Positions 35,313 to 43,363 of a DNA stretch of 64,000 nt are shown one piece after another. The DNA is taken from contig CAJMMQ010000001.1 of assembly GCA_905214625.1 (NCBI GenBank), positions 124,001 through 188,000 of the forward strand, written 5' to 3'. The translations under genes and the position numbers were made by a program. Origin of the DNA: an uncultured bacterium (lineage in GTDB: Bacteria > Bacteroidota > Bacteroidia > Bacteroidales > Bacteroidaceae). The first letter of the stretch is position 1. Every line of letters begins with the position of its first letter. The notes under the pieces are model-generated. The model was given only the letters and a program-made list of their open reading frames with translations. It was not told the origin of the DNA and made no database searches.

Positions 35313-35448
35313 GCCAGAAGTATGGCATTATCCATTACTATGCTGATGTATTAAACAAAAAAGTTTTTAGCGAAAATTTTTTATCTTTTCAACCGTAAAA
35401 CATACTCCGTTCAATCTAAATAGCGTTATGATTCAGCCTGTATACACT

Positions 35449-35486
35449 AAATAGATAAAACTATATACGGTCTAATGATTTGGGTT
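35449..35486. repeat. Dispersed ~40-bp repeat, copy A
   Basis: Core AATAGATAAAACTATA followed by CGGTCTAATGATTTGGG. Similar copies are at 51391-51430 and 54091-54130. Copies A and C also share weaker similarity about 30 bp downstream (GCAGAAAAGACTG against GTAGAAAAGTCTG). Confidence 0.7.
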
Positions 35487-35559
35487 CAAATATGCCATGT
35501 TTATGAACGTGTGCAGAAAAGACTGTATCTTGTGTTGTGTAAAGAAATTTGTTGAGTTG

Positions 35560-35647
35560 CGAAATGCCACATATTGCATTGTAAAAAGCCGTATATTACA
35601 CCACAAAAGCATACCTTTTGCATTGTGAAAGGTATGCTTTTGTAGTG
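35560..35647. repeat. Array R3: four tandem 22-bp units in perfect phase
   Basis: Units of exactly 22 bp start at 35560, 35582, 35604 and 35626. The third (CAAAAGCATACCTTTTGCA) and fourth (TGAAAGGTATGCTTTTG) are approximate reverse complements of each other, so the pair forms an extended hairpin. A fifth degenerate unit may follow to 35669. Confidence 0.8.
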
Positions 35648-35712
35648 CAATGTTATTTTGCCGGTGTTTTATCGTGTGTTTTGCCGTTGTTTATTTTTGT
35701 TTTTTAGGTTTA

Positions 35713-36159
35713 TCATTCAATGTCAATAACCTGGAATTTCTTGTTAAAAGTAATTTCTATCCGGTTAGACAAGTCCACCTCATATTCGTCATCGTCTTTT
35801 TCAATTTTTATAATTATACATTCCGGATAATTCTTTTTTACGTATGAGCTTATCTGTGGCGGAACGATGCTTGCCGGCACGGCAGAGCGCTTACAGCTTA
35901 TTTCTGTCCAGTTGCCATGTTTGTCAAATTCTATTTTTTCGCCGTTGGTAAATATTACGGTATATTCTTTTGTAAAGAAGCCCGATTCAACTTTTGCCAT
36001 GGCTACTTTTTTGTTGGCGAAGTGCCTGCTTAGCAGCTGGTGTGCCTTGGCCGGAAGCTGACTTACGCTTATGGGCTTTTCGTCGCCTGCCGCGGCGTTT
36101 ATGGCTACAGCAGAAAACAAGAATACAGCCATGATGGCTTTTTTGATAAATTCTTTCAT
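35713..36159 (-). CDS. PepSY-like (DUF2874) periplasmic protein, copy 2
   Basis: 148 aa with a signal peptide (cut near INAAAGDEK). Two PepSY-like repeats are visible: ISVSQLPAKAHQLLSRHFANKKVAMAKVESG and its second half, VPPQISSYVKKNYPECIIIKIEKDDDEYEVDLSNRIEITFNKKFQV. It is a tandem paralogue of the gene at 36270; both are 148 aa and align end to end. It lies downstream of a two-component system on the same strand and may act as its periplasmic sensor partner or target. The ligand is unknown. Confidence 0.85.
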   Translation of the reverse strand: MKEFIKKAIMAVFLFSAVAINAAAGDEKPISVSQLPAKAHQLLSRHFANKKVAMAKVESGFFTKEYTVIFTNGEKIEFDKHGNWTEISCKRSAVPASIVPPQISSYVKKNYPECIIIKIEKDDDEYEVDLSNRIEITFNKKFQVIDIE

Positions 36160-36269
36160 TAGACTTCTTTTGTTTTTAATGTTATATGGTTAAAAAGAGA
36201 TGTGCCCAAAAATAAATCTGATTATTTGTTTCGGCACACTCTTTCTTTTGTCTGTTGTCAGTATTGCCG

Positions 36270-36716
36270 TCAGTCGATGTCTATTACGACAAAGTTTTTG
36301 TTGAATTTAATCTCTATGCCGTTGGCAAGGTCTACTTCATACTCTTTTTCGTCTTTTTCTATTTTCAGCACTTTTACTCCCGGATAGTTTGTTTTCAGAT
36401 AGCTTGCTATTTTTGCGGGGATTAGTCTTGCCGGTACGGCAGATAGCTTGCAGTCTATCTCTTTCCATGCTCCTCTTTTGTCGAACTCAATCTTCTCTCC
36501 GGTTGTGAACACCACTTCATAATCTTTATCAATAAGTCCGGTTTCCTGTTTAGCCATTGCTACCTTCTTTCCGGCAAAATACTTTTTAATGATTTGCTGT
36601 GATACTGTAGGAAGCTGATTTACAGTAATTGGTCTGTCGTTGTCGGCAAGGGCTTTAACCTGGAACGCTAATATGCAGATTACTGCTACTACACATGTCT
36701 GGATAATTCTTTTCAT
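36270..36716 (-). CDS. PepSY-like (DUF2874) periplasmic protein, copy 1
   Basis: 148 aa from MKRIIQTCVV, which gives a normal signal peptide (cut near VKALADND). A longer frame to 36770 adds 18 lysine-rich residues and would spoil the signal. The repeats ITVNQLPTVSQQIIKKYFAGKKVAMAKQETG and LIPAKIASYLKTNYPGVKVLKIEKDEKEYEVDLANG match the downstream copy closely. It begins 111 bp after the histidine kinase stop. Confidence 0.85.
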   Translation of the reverse strand: MKRIIQTCVVAVICILAFQVKALADNDRPITVNQLPTVSQQIIKKYFAGKKVAMAKQETGLIDKDYEVVFTTGEKIEFDKRGAWKEIDCKLSAVPARLIPAKIASYLKTNYPGVKVLKIEKDEKEYEVDLANGIEIKFNKNFVVIDID

Positions 36717-36827
36717 AATCTTCTTTTTTTTAGGGTTTGTAATCATTTTTTGTTCTTTTGTTTGATGCAAAGATGCAAGGGGTTTCTGAAAAGAATCTGA
36801 AAAAACGGTTCAGAAAAGTGCTTTTAA

Positions 36828-38108
36828 CTAATTTTTGCTTTTGCTTATTTCAAACGCATGTTTTCCGTTGCTGTAGCTGTAGGTTATTTCCATGCCGTAT
36901 TGTGCGCAGATAGCTTTCACTATGGCAAGGCCGAGTCCGGTTGACGATTTCTTGCCGGGTGAGTGATAGAAGCGTTCAAATATCTTGTCGCTGTCGAGCC
37001 TGTCGGGCTGTCCAGTGTTTTCTATTTTTATATGTCTGCTGTCCGACGTTATGTTTATCTCGCCTCCTTCTATGTTATGCACAAAGGCGTTCTTTATAAG
37101 GTTTGTCATCAGTATGTTTGACAGCTGTCCGTCCATGTCTATCACCGGCGCCTCTTCGCACATGTTGTTTACGGTTATCTTCATGCGCGAATAAACCGGT
37201 TTAAGGTTGTTGACAGTCTGTGAAGTAACATCCTTCAGGCTTACCTGCTTATGCTCAGCAAACTGTCCGTTGTCAATCTTGCACAACAGCAGCAGCGAGC
37301 GGTTTGTCTCGGTAAGCTCCTTCAGCGTGTGAAGTGTCTTAATTATCTCGGCCATCTGGTTTTCCGACAGCCCTTCTTCGTCGAGCAGCATCTCGAGTCT
37401 GTTGCGGCAAATGGCCAGCGGTGTCTGCATCTCGTGCGACGCATTTGCAATGAAGAGCTTTTGCTGCTCATATTGTTTCTCGTTGCGCTCGATACTCCTC
37501 ATCACCGTTTCGTTGAGTTTCTTGAATTCGGCTATTTTCGTATTGTTTTTCAGTGGTTTGATGTTTTTTCCGAGTTTATACGAGTCGAGCCAGTTGAACA
37601 GTCTTTTCAGCGGTTTCATGCTGTGGCTTACCGTCCACAGGTTAACTGTTATCATGCCTATGAGCAGACCGAAATACAGTACGACAAGCCAGATGAAGAT
37701 AGAGTTTTTAAGGTTTTGTTTGTCTATTGTGGGCGTGAATACCGTTAGTTCATGATATTTGTCGTCGTTCGACTTGAATATATATGTAACGGCTCTTGTC
37801 TGTTCAAACTCGTTGTTCTCAACAACATAAGTGTCCATGTCGCGGTATCTTATGTGCGAGTGACTCTCGGCATATTCGTCAGATACCGTGTGTATATAGT
37901 AGTTGTTGCCGGCACCATTGTGGGTGTCGGGCAGTGGTACGCCGGCCAGATAGTCGGTAATGAGAGTTTCGGCATAATTTGTCAGGCTGTCGTCGGTCTT
38001 GTTGTTGATTTCTTTTATGATTGCAAAATAGAAGCACACGGCCCACAGGGCTATGCCTATGGCCTTTAGTACGGACAGACGGAAAGTAAGAACATTTTGC
38101 AGTTTCAT
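36828..38108 (-). CDS. Sensor histidine kinase
   Basis: 426 aa. Two transmembrane segments (about 12-31 and 136-160) enclose a periplasmic sensor domain of about 105 residues with no family I recognise. The H box is FIANASHEMQTPLA with phospho-acceptor H225. The catalytic domain has N box NLIKNAFVHN, F box ERFYHS and G box STGLGLAIVKAI. Its start overlaps the response-regulator stop by 4 bp, so the pair is translationally coupled. The two PepSY-like genes follow directly. Confidence 0.93.
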   Translation of the reverse strand: MKLQNVLTFRLSVLKAIGIALWAVCFYFAIIKEINNKTDDSLTNYAETLITDYLAGVPLPDTHNGAGNNYYIHTVSDEYAESHSHIRYRDMDTYVVENNEFEQTRAVTYIFKSNDDKYHELTVFTPTIDKQNLKNSIFIWLVVLYFGLLIGMITVNLWTVSHSMKPLKRLFNWLDSYKLGKNIKPLKNNTKIAEFKKLNETVMRSIERNEKQYEQQKLFIANASHEMQTPLAICRNRLEMLLDEEGLSENQMAEIIKTLHTLKELTETNRSLLLLCKIDNGQFAEHKQVSLKDVTSQTVNNLKPVYSRMKITVNNMCEEAPVIDMDGQLSNILMTNLIKNAFVHNIEGGEINITSDSRHIKIENTGQPDRLDSDKIFERFYHSPGKKSSTGLGLAIVKAICAQYGMEITYSYSNGKHAFEISKSKN

Positions 38109-38782
38109 ACTTTTACGAGCTTATATCCAAAACCGTATATTGTTTTTATCTCTATGTCGGCACCTGCCGCCTTAAGCTTTTTGCGCAGGTTTTTAATCTG
38201 GGCGTATATGAAGTCGAAGTTGTCGGCCTGGTCGATGTCGTCGCCCCAGACGCCTTCGGCCAGTGTCTGTTTCTCTATAAGGCGGTTTGCCCGGTTTACA
38301 AGATAGTGAAGAATCTCATACTCTTTGCGTCCAAGGTCAATGTCCTGTCCGTTCACCTCCACCTTAAATGTGTCTGGATGAATGGTTACGTTGCCGAACT
38401 TTATGTTGTTCTCGCCGTTCTGCGTGTGGCGTCTCATTACGCTCCTTATGCGCGCGTGCAGCTCGGCCAGGTGGAAAGGCTTTGCCAGATAGTCGTCGGC
38501 GCCCAGCTCAAGTCCGGCCACCTTGTCGTCGATAGAATCCTTTGCCGATATTATTATCACGTTTTTGCGCTTGCCGCGTTCGGCCAGTTCCCTCATAAGG
38601 TTAAGTCCGTTGCCGTCGGGCAGCATGATATCCAGCAGAATGCAGTCGTATTCATAAATAAACAGCTTGGTGTGCGCCGTTGCATAGTCGGGCGCTGTTT
38701 CCACAACGTAGCGCTCTTTTTCGAGCGAGCGCACAATTATGTCTCTCAGGTCGGCATTGTCTTCTATTACGAGTATCTTCAT
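38105..38782 (-). CDS. OmpR/PhoB-family response regulator
   Basis: 225 aa. The receiver domain has the acidic pocket (E7, D8), phospho-acceptor D51 (LLDIMLPDGNG) and the conserved lysine in ISAKDS. The C-terminal winged helix (about 125-225) ends TIYGFGYKLVKV, as in the family. It is the first gene of the two-component operon, and its 3' end overlaps the kinase start by 4 bp. Confidence 0.95.
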   Translation of the reverse strand: MKILVIEDNADLRDIIVRSLEKERYVVETAPDYATAHTKLFIYEYDCILLDIMLPDGNGLNLMRELAERGKRKNVIIISAKDSIDDKVAGLELGADDYLAKPFHLAELHARIRSVMRRHTQNGENNIKFGNVTIHPDTFKVEVNGQDIDLGRKEYEILHYLVNRANRLIEKQTLAEGVWGDDIDQADNFDFIYAQIKNLRKKLKAAGADIEIKTIYGFGYKLVKV

Positions 38783-38825
38783 TTCTTTTAATTATAAGTT
38801 TTATGCCCGGGGCATTTAATGAATG

Positions 38826-38853
38826 TCGGGCGGCATCTGCCGACGCCGCCCGA
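38826..38853 (-). terminator. Hairpin after the acyl-CoA synthetase gene
   Basis: Nine-bp GC-rich stem TCGGGCGGC / GCCGCCCGA with a 10-base loop, 11 bp past the stop. There is no strong T-run on the minus strand, so termination strength is uncertain. Confidence 0.5.
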
Positions 38854-38863
38854 TTGATTTTAT

Positions 38864-40927
38864 TTAGTTCTTTTCAATAAGTATTCTTGCGTCTACAGCC
38901 GTAACGCTGTCCTCGTCGGCCAGCAGCGGGTTGATGTCGAGTTCTTTTATTTCGGTGGCGAATCTCAGCAGGGTAGAGAGCCGCACGATAATCTCGGCAT
39001 ACTTCTGCTCGTTGAGTCCCTTCTGTCCGCGCGTTCCCTTGATAATCTTGTAGGCGCGCAGAGAGCGAATCATAGAGTAGGCTTCGTCGTATGACAGAGG
39101 CGCAAGTCCGCTCGAAACGTCTTTCAGCACTTCAACGAATATACCGCCGAGTCCGCACAGCACGATGTGGCCGAAGCGCTGCTCATATTTTGCTCCGATA
39201 AACAGCTCCTTGCCTTTAAGCATCTTTTGCACCATAACGGCCTTGGCGTCTTTAATCTTCATCATGCGGTCGAACTCCATTTCAAGGTGTTCCGCGCTTC
39301 TTACGTTGAGCGCAACGCCGCCCACGTCGCTCTTGTGTACAGGACCAACCACCTTGGCCACTACCGGATAGCCAACCTTGTCGGCAAATGCTTTAAGGTC
39401 GCTCTTAGAGTCGCTAACCATCTCGGGCACCATAGGTATGCCGGCACATTCAAATATCTGATGCACAAGTTCGGGCGCTATATATCCGTTCTCCTTTATT
39501 CCTGCGATAATCTCTCTTATGCGCGGAACGTCAACGCCGAACAGCTCAATCTCAGGCGATGCCGGCTTTGGTGTCTTCATAATCTGCGTGAGAGCCGTGG
39601 CGAGCGTTACCTCGTCGCTGAAGTTTACGTGCCCCTTCTTCAGGAATTCAGCCACTTCGGGTCCTGCCGTGTGCAGACATGGCAGTATGGGGAATATAGG
39701 TTTCTTGCACTCGAGAATCTTCTTGTGCAGCACGTCGTATGCCTCATAGAGCTGAACAAGGCCCGGTGTGCCGAAGATTACGAATATGGCGTCGATGTCC
39801 TTGAACTTGTTTTCGCAGTAGTCTATGGCTATGCCCAGATGTTCGGGCGTTCCGGTTGCAAGGATGTCAATAGGGTTAGCCACTGACGCTCCGGGAAATA
39901 GCAGGCTCTTCAGCTCGTCGGCGTCGGGACCTTCAATCTTCGGAACGTTGAGCCCGCCCTTAGACAGCGCGTCGGTGAGCATTACTCCGGGACCTCCGGC
40001 ATGGGTCACGATGGCGAAGTTGCGGCCCGTGAGTGGCGGAAGCGTGAATATGCAGCCAACGGTTGTGAGTTCCTCTCTTGAGAAACAGCGCACTATGCCC
40101 GCCTTGCGGAACAGGGCCTCTACGGCAGAGTCGCTGCTGGCAATGGCTCCTGTGTGCGACGATGCGGCACGGCTTCCGCTCTCGCTGCTGCCGGCCTTGA
40201 TTGCCGCTATGCGGCAGCCTTTGCGTATAAGCGACGAAGCGTGGAAGAGCAGCTTGTCGGGGTTGCCCACGTTTTCGATGTATAGCAGTTTTACGTGCGA
40301 GTCTTTCTCAGGGTCGAAGTTCTCGTCCATATATTGCAGCACGTCCTCAATGCCAATCTGCTTGCCGTTGCCTATGCTCCATACAGAGTTGAACGGCAGA
40401 CCCTTTGTTACTGCCGACTCGAGGATAAACACTGCCGTTGCGCCTGAACCGCTGATAAAGTCGACGCCTTTTTCGTGCAGTGTAGGTATAGGTTTGGTGA
40501 ATACGCTGTGATGCCATGAGTTGAGCAGGCCGATACAGTTAGGCCCAATAAGCGCTGCTCCGTGGCGTTCGCAGGTGTCGAGTATGTGTTGTTCGAGCTT
40601 GGCTCCCTCCTTTGTCTCCTCTCCGAAGCCTGCCGATATTATTATGAAGGCTTTTACTCCTTTGTCTTCAGCCAGGCGGTCAACCGTTTCGGGGCACATG
40701 TGCGAGGGTATTACGAGTATTGCCAGGTCGGTAGGCGGCAGCTCGCTTATGTCGTGGAACGCCTTTACGCCTTGTACCTCGTCTTCTTTCGGATTTACAA
40801 TGCGCAGAACGCCCTTGTAGCCTCCGTTGATGATGTTGCGCACGATGGCGCCGCCGGGTTTGTGAACGTTGTTTGAGCCGCCGATTACGACGATGCTCTC
40901 CGGGTGAAGAAGTTGTCGGTTAATCAT
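38864..40927 (-). CDS. ADP-forming acyl-CoA synthetase, fused alpha and beta subunits
   Basis: 687 aa. The N-terminal half has a CoA-binding Rossmann domain (SIVVIGGSNNVHKPGGAIVRN) and succinyl-CoA ligase-like domains with the phosphohistidine region AASSHTGA (H258). The C-terminal part (from about 460) is an ATP-grasp domain (PVVAKVVGPVHKSDVGGVALNV, GGIFVEVLKDV). Such enzymes make ATP from acetyl-CoA or other acyl-CoA, yielding the acid and CoA. In a fermentative Bacteroidales cell this would be an energy-conserving acid-producing step. Acyl specificity is not readable. Confidence 0.88.
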   Translation of the reverse strand: MINRQLLHPESIVVIGGSNNVHKPGGAIVRNIINGGYKGVLRIVNPKEDEVQGVKAFHDISELPPTDLAILVIPSHMCPETVDRLAEDKGVKAFIIISAGFGEETKEGAKLEQHILDTCERHGAALIGPNCIGLLNSWHHSVFTKPIPTLHEKGVDFISGSGATAVFILESAVTKGLPFNSVWSIGNGKQIGIEDVLQYMDENFDPEKDSHVKLLYIENVGNPDKLLFHASSLIRKGCRIAAIKAGSSESGSRAASSHTGAIASSDSAVEALFRKAGIVRCFSREELTTVGCIFTLPPLTGRNFAIVTHAGGPGVMLTDALSKGGLNVPKIEGPDADELKSLLFPGASVANPIDILATGTPEHLGIAIDYCENKFKDIDAIFVIFGTPGLVQLYEAYDVLHKKILECKKPIFPILPCLHTAGPEVAEFLKKGHVNFSDEVTLATALTQIMKTPKPASPEIELFGVDVPRIREIIAGIKENGYIAPELVHQIFECAGIPMVPEMVSDSKSDLKAFADKVGYPVVAKVVGPVHKSDVGGVALNVRSAEHLEMEFDRMMKIKDAKAVMVQKMLKGKELFIGAKYEQRFGHIVLCGLGGIFVEVLKDVSSGLAPLSYDEAYSMIRSLRAYKIIKGTRGQKGLNEQKYAEIIVRLSTLLRFATEIKELDINPLLADEDSVTAVDARILIEKN

Positions 40928-41013
40928 GTGTTTTTTGTTTAGGGTTAATAGGTTTTGGCCGCTTGCGTCCTTTTATAGGCATAAGGATGCGCAGGCGGCA
41001 GTTGTATGATATG

Positions 41014-41472
41014 TTATTTCTGTTGTCCGATAATCTGTTCGGCGTGGTTCTTAACCTTTATCTCCTTGGGCGAGATTATTCGCTCAATCACTCCGTTTTC
41101 GTCGATGATGAATGTTGTGCGGAACGTGCCCATGTATGTTCGGCCGTACATTTTCTTTTCGCCCCACACGCCAAACTGCTCTACCAGGGTTTTCTCCGTG
41201 TCGGCAATGAGGTGGAACGGCAGCTCGTTCTTGGCTATGAACTTCTGGTGCTGCTTGCCGTCGTCAACGCTTACGCCAACCACTTCGTAGCCCATTTCCT
41301 TCATTTCGTTGTAGTTGTCGCGCAGGTTGCACGCCTCGGTGGTGCATCCCGACGTAAGGTCTTTGGGATAGAAATAAAGCACCAGCTTGCGGCCTTTAAA
41401 GTCGCTGAGCTTTATCTCGTTGCCGTTTTCGTCGTGCCCGAGTATTTCGGGCGCCTTGTCTCCGATATTCAT
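41014..41472 (-). CDS. bcp: Thioredoxin-dependent thiol peroxidase (Bcp/PrxQ)
   Basis: 152 aa from MNIGDKAPEI; the open frame extends 49 codons upstream but that part is unlike the family. The peroxidatic cysteine is C43 in DLTSGCTTEACNLRD, with the likely resolving C48 five residues on. It reduces H2O2 and organic peroxides in the cytoplasm using thioredoxin. A TATATTTG promoter element is at 41579-41586. Confidence 0.93.
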   Translation of the reverse strand: MNIGDKAPEILGHDENGNEIKLSDFKGRKLVLYFYPKDLTSGCTTEACNLRDNYNEMKEMGYEVVGVSVDDGKQHQKFIAKNELPFHLIADTEKTLVEQFGVWGEKKMYGRTYMGTFRTTFIIDENGVIERIISPKEIKVKNHAEQIIGQQK

Positions 41473-41578
41473 GTTGTTATGTTTTATTGTTTCACAATGT
41501 TCATGGCATGGCACAACCAGGCGCTGCCTTATTAGTGTGGCATGTTGCTGATTGGAAATTTTGCATGCAACCACACTG

Positions 41579-41614
41579 CAAATATACAATAAGAAAATGA
41601 GAAAGTTGTTCAAA
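41579..41614 (-). promoter_or_regulatory. Promoter of bcp
   Basis: Minus strand TATATTTG (complement of 41579-41586) with TTTG (complement of 41611-41614) 24 bp upstream, slightly longer than the usual spacing. The leader is about 100 nt. Confidence 0.55.
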
Positions 41615-41724
41615 AACAAGGATAATATTTCTTAATAAGGTGATAGTCAGTGGCGTATTCATGTAGTTGCGTAACTTTCTGATTAACATTGTATGGTTTG
41701 TTTTATCTTATTTATCGCGTTAAC

Positions 41725-41757
41725 TTTTGCCGTTACCGCAAACTTTTGTTACCTTTA
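41725..41757 (+). promoter_or_regulatory. Promoter of the SGNH hydrolase gene
   Basis: TTTTG at 41725-41729, 20-bp spacer and TACCTTTA at 41750-41757 (one mismatch to TAnnTTTG), 24 bp before the ATG. Confidence 0.6.
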
Positions 41758-41781
41758 CGGCCGATTAACAAACTAATTGAA

Positions 41782-42630
41782 ATGAACAAAATTTTTTTAT
41801 TGTCTCTTGCTTTTATGACCTGTGCTGCTTCTGACGCTTCCTGTCAGACTGTGTTGAACGACAATACCGCCGTCAGGAGCGGATATGTGCGCCATCCGTG
41901 GGCAGGAAAGCGTGTGGGATACATCGGCGACTCGATTACCGACCCGAAGAACAACAGCAACGACATCAAGCAGAAATACTGGGCATATCTGCAACAGTGG
42001 CTCGGCATTACTCCTTATGTCTACGGCATAAGCGGCCGCCAGTGGAACGACGTTCCGCGCCAGGCAGAGAAGCTCAGCAAGGAACACGGCAGTGAGGTTG
42101 ACGCCGTTGTGGTGTTCATGGGCACAAACGACTTCAACGCCGGAGTGCCTCTTGGCGAGTGGTATGTTGAAACTGAAGACACCGTTACCGCTGCCGTTCA
42201 TGGGCAAAAGCAGGTGTATAAGCGCAAAAAGCGCACTCCGCTTATGACCAATGACACCTTTAAGGGGCGCATCAACATTGGAATAAGCCGGCTGAAGACG
42301 CTGTTCCCCGATAAGCAGATTGTGCTGCTGACGCCTCTGCACAGGGCTTACGCCACGTTCGGAGCCACGAACATTCAGCCCGACGAGAGCTGGCAGAACA
42401 TCTGCGGCGAATATTTCGACGCTTATGTAGTGGCTGTCAAGGAGGCCGCAAACGTGTGGGGCGTGCCTGTTATCGACCTCAATTCGGTCAGCGGACTTAA
42501 CCCCATGGTTGAGGCTCAGTTGCCTTATTTCCACGACAAGGCTACCGACCGCCTGCATCCTTCAACCGAAGGGCAGGAGCGCATGGCCGCAACGCTGATG
42601 TATCAGCTGCTGACTCTTCCTGTTGAATAG
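41782..42630 (+). CDS. Secreted SGNH/GDSL-family hydrolase
   Basis: 282 aa from MNKIFLLSLAFM, which gives a signal peptide; the frame to 41689 adds an implausible extension through the promoter. Block I is VGYIGDSITDP with the catalytic serine, block III is MGTNDFNAG and block V is DRLHPSTEGQ with the Asp-x-x-His pair. Family members are esterases or lipases, often carbohydrate acetyl esterases in Bacteroidota. No neighbouring polysaccharide genes narrow the substrate. Confidence 0.88.
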   Translation: MNKIFLLSLAFMTCAASDASCQTVLNDNTAVRSGYVRHPWAGKRVGYIGDSITDPKNNSNDIKQKYWAYLQQWLGITPYVYGISGRQWNDVPRQAEKLSKEHGSEVDAVVVFMGTNDFNAGVPLGEWYVETEDTVTAAVHGQKQVYKRKKRTPLMTNDTFKGRINIGISRLKTLFPDKQIVLLTPLHRAYATFGATNIQPDESWQNICGEYFDAYVVAVKEAANVWGVPVIDLNSVSGLNPMVEAQLPYFHDKATDRLHPSTEGQERMAATLMYQLLTLPVE

Positions 42631-42691
42631 CGTATTCCACGCGTTGTGCCGGTTATTATGACGGAGCAATTTATAGTAAGATTTTATGGTA

Positions 42692-42729
42692 AAATATGTT
42701 AACGCAAAGACTTCTGCGTTAACATATTT
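42692..42729 (+). terminator. Probable terminator of the SGNH hydrolase gene
   Basis: Perfect 15-bp stem AAATATGTTAACGCA / TGCGTTAACATATTT with an 8-base loop, followed by ATCTCATTTTTT. Confidence 0.7.
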
Positions 42730-42864
42730 ATCTCATTTTTTGCAATCTTACGGCCGAAATGCCGTTTCGGTATGAAAAACTCACATTTTTTAGTCTTTTC
42801 AGTATTTGTCTGATAATCAGTGTGTTGTGCCGGGCGGTGGACTGATATGTCTTCTTTCGCATGT

Positions 42865-42996
42865 TGAAGAGGCCACTGAAAGGCTGTAAATCACTGCTTT
42901 TTGCACGCAAAACAGTTGTTTTTTGTTTTGTAAAATGCCGTGTTTTGCGCTTCAATATGCCTCATTTTGCATGCTGAAAGCATAGCTTTTGCATTA
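42865..42996. repeat. Array R4: six tandem units of 21-23 bp
   Basis: Units start at 42865, 42887, 42908, 42931, 42953 and 42975, with lengths 22, 21, 23, 22, 22 and 22. The last three are the clearest (TAAAATGCCGTGTTTTGC, CAATATGCCTCATTTTGCA and TGAAAGCATAGCTTTTGCA). This is the longest array in bases in the window. Confidence 0.75.
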
Positions 42997-43218
42997 TATT
43001 TAAGTACTTTTTGCCTTTTAAACGCATTTGTCGCAGGTCATGACGGTGTATTTCGTGCATTATAATTTCTATAATACCTGTTTCTGACGTGTTAAAATTA
43101 TGTACTTAAAATACACAGTATTGGTAAATAAAGTTAATTTGTTCGCCTCTTGTGCGTAATCCTCGGCAATAATCATGTTTTAGTTTTTGAAAGTTAAACG
43201 GCAAAAAACATTAAATCG

Positions 43219-43250
43219 TTTTGTCAGCTACGATTAATTATTTACCTTTG
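43219..43250 (+). promoter_or_regulatory. Promoter of the alpha-2-macroglobulin-like operon
   Basis: TTTTG at 43219-43223, 19-bp spacer and TACCTTTG at 43243-43250: an almost ideal Bacteroidota promoter. Confidence 0.8.
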
Positions 43251-43363
43251 TAGAAATATAGGAGACATCGGCGGCAGACTATGCCGTATGGGCAGCAGGC
43301 ATCATTAATGCGCCCTGGCAACGGTGCAGCCGCGTTGAATTAAGAATAAAAACTTTGTTGATT

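Larger units (their letters stand above)
35313..35712. other. Convergent intergenic region, 400 bp
   Basis: Between the MFS pump (plus) and PepSY-like gene 2 (minus). It carries copy A of the 40-bp dispersed repeat (35449-35486) and array R3 (35560-35647). No canonical terminator with a T-run was seen for the efflux operon. Confidence 0.65.
42631..43363. other. Intergenic region, 733 bp
   Basis: Holds the SGNH terminator (42692-42729), array R4 (42865-42996) and the promoter of the alpha-2-macroglobulin operon (43219-43250). The implied leader from that promoter to the ATG at 43364 is about 105 nt. Confidence 0.7.

Noticed and set aside
41689..41781. N-terminal extension of the SGNH hydrolase by 31 codons
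   Set aside because: It would cover the promoter and spoil the signal peptide.
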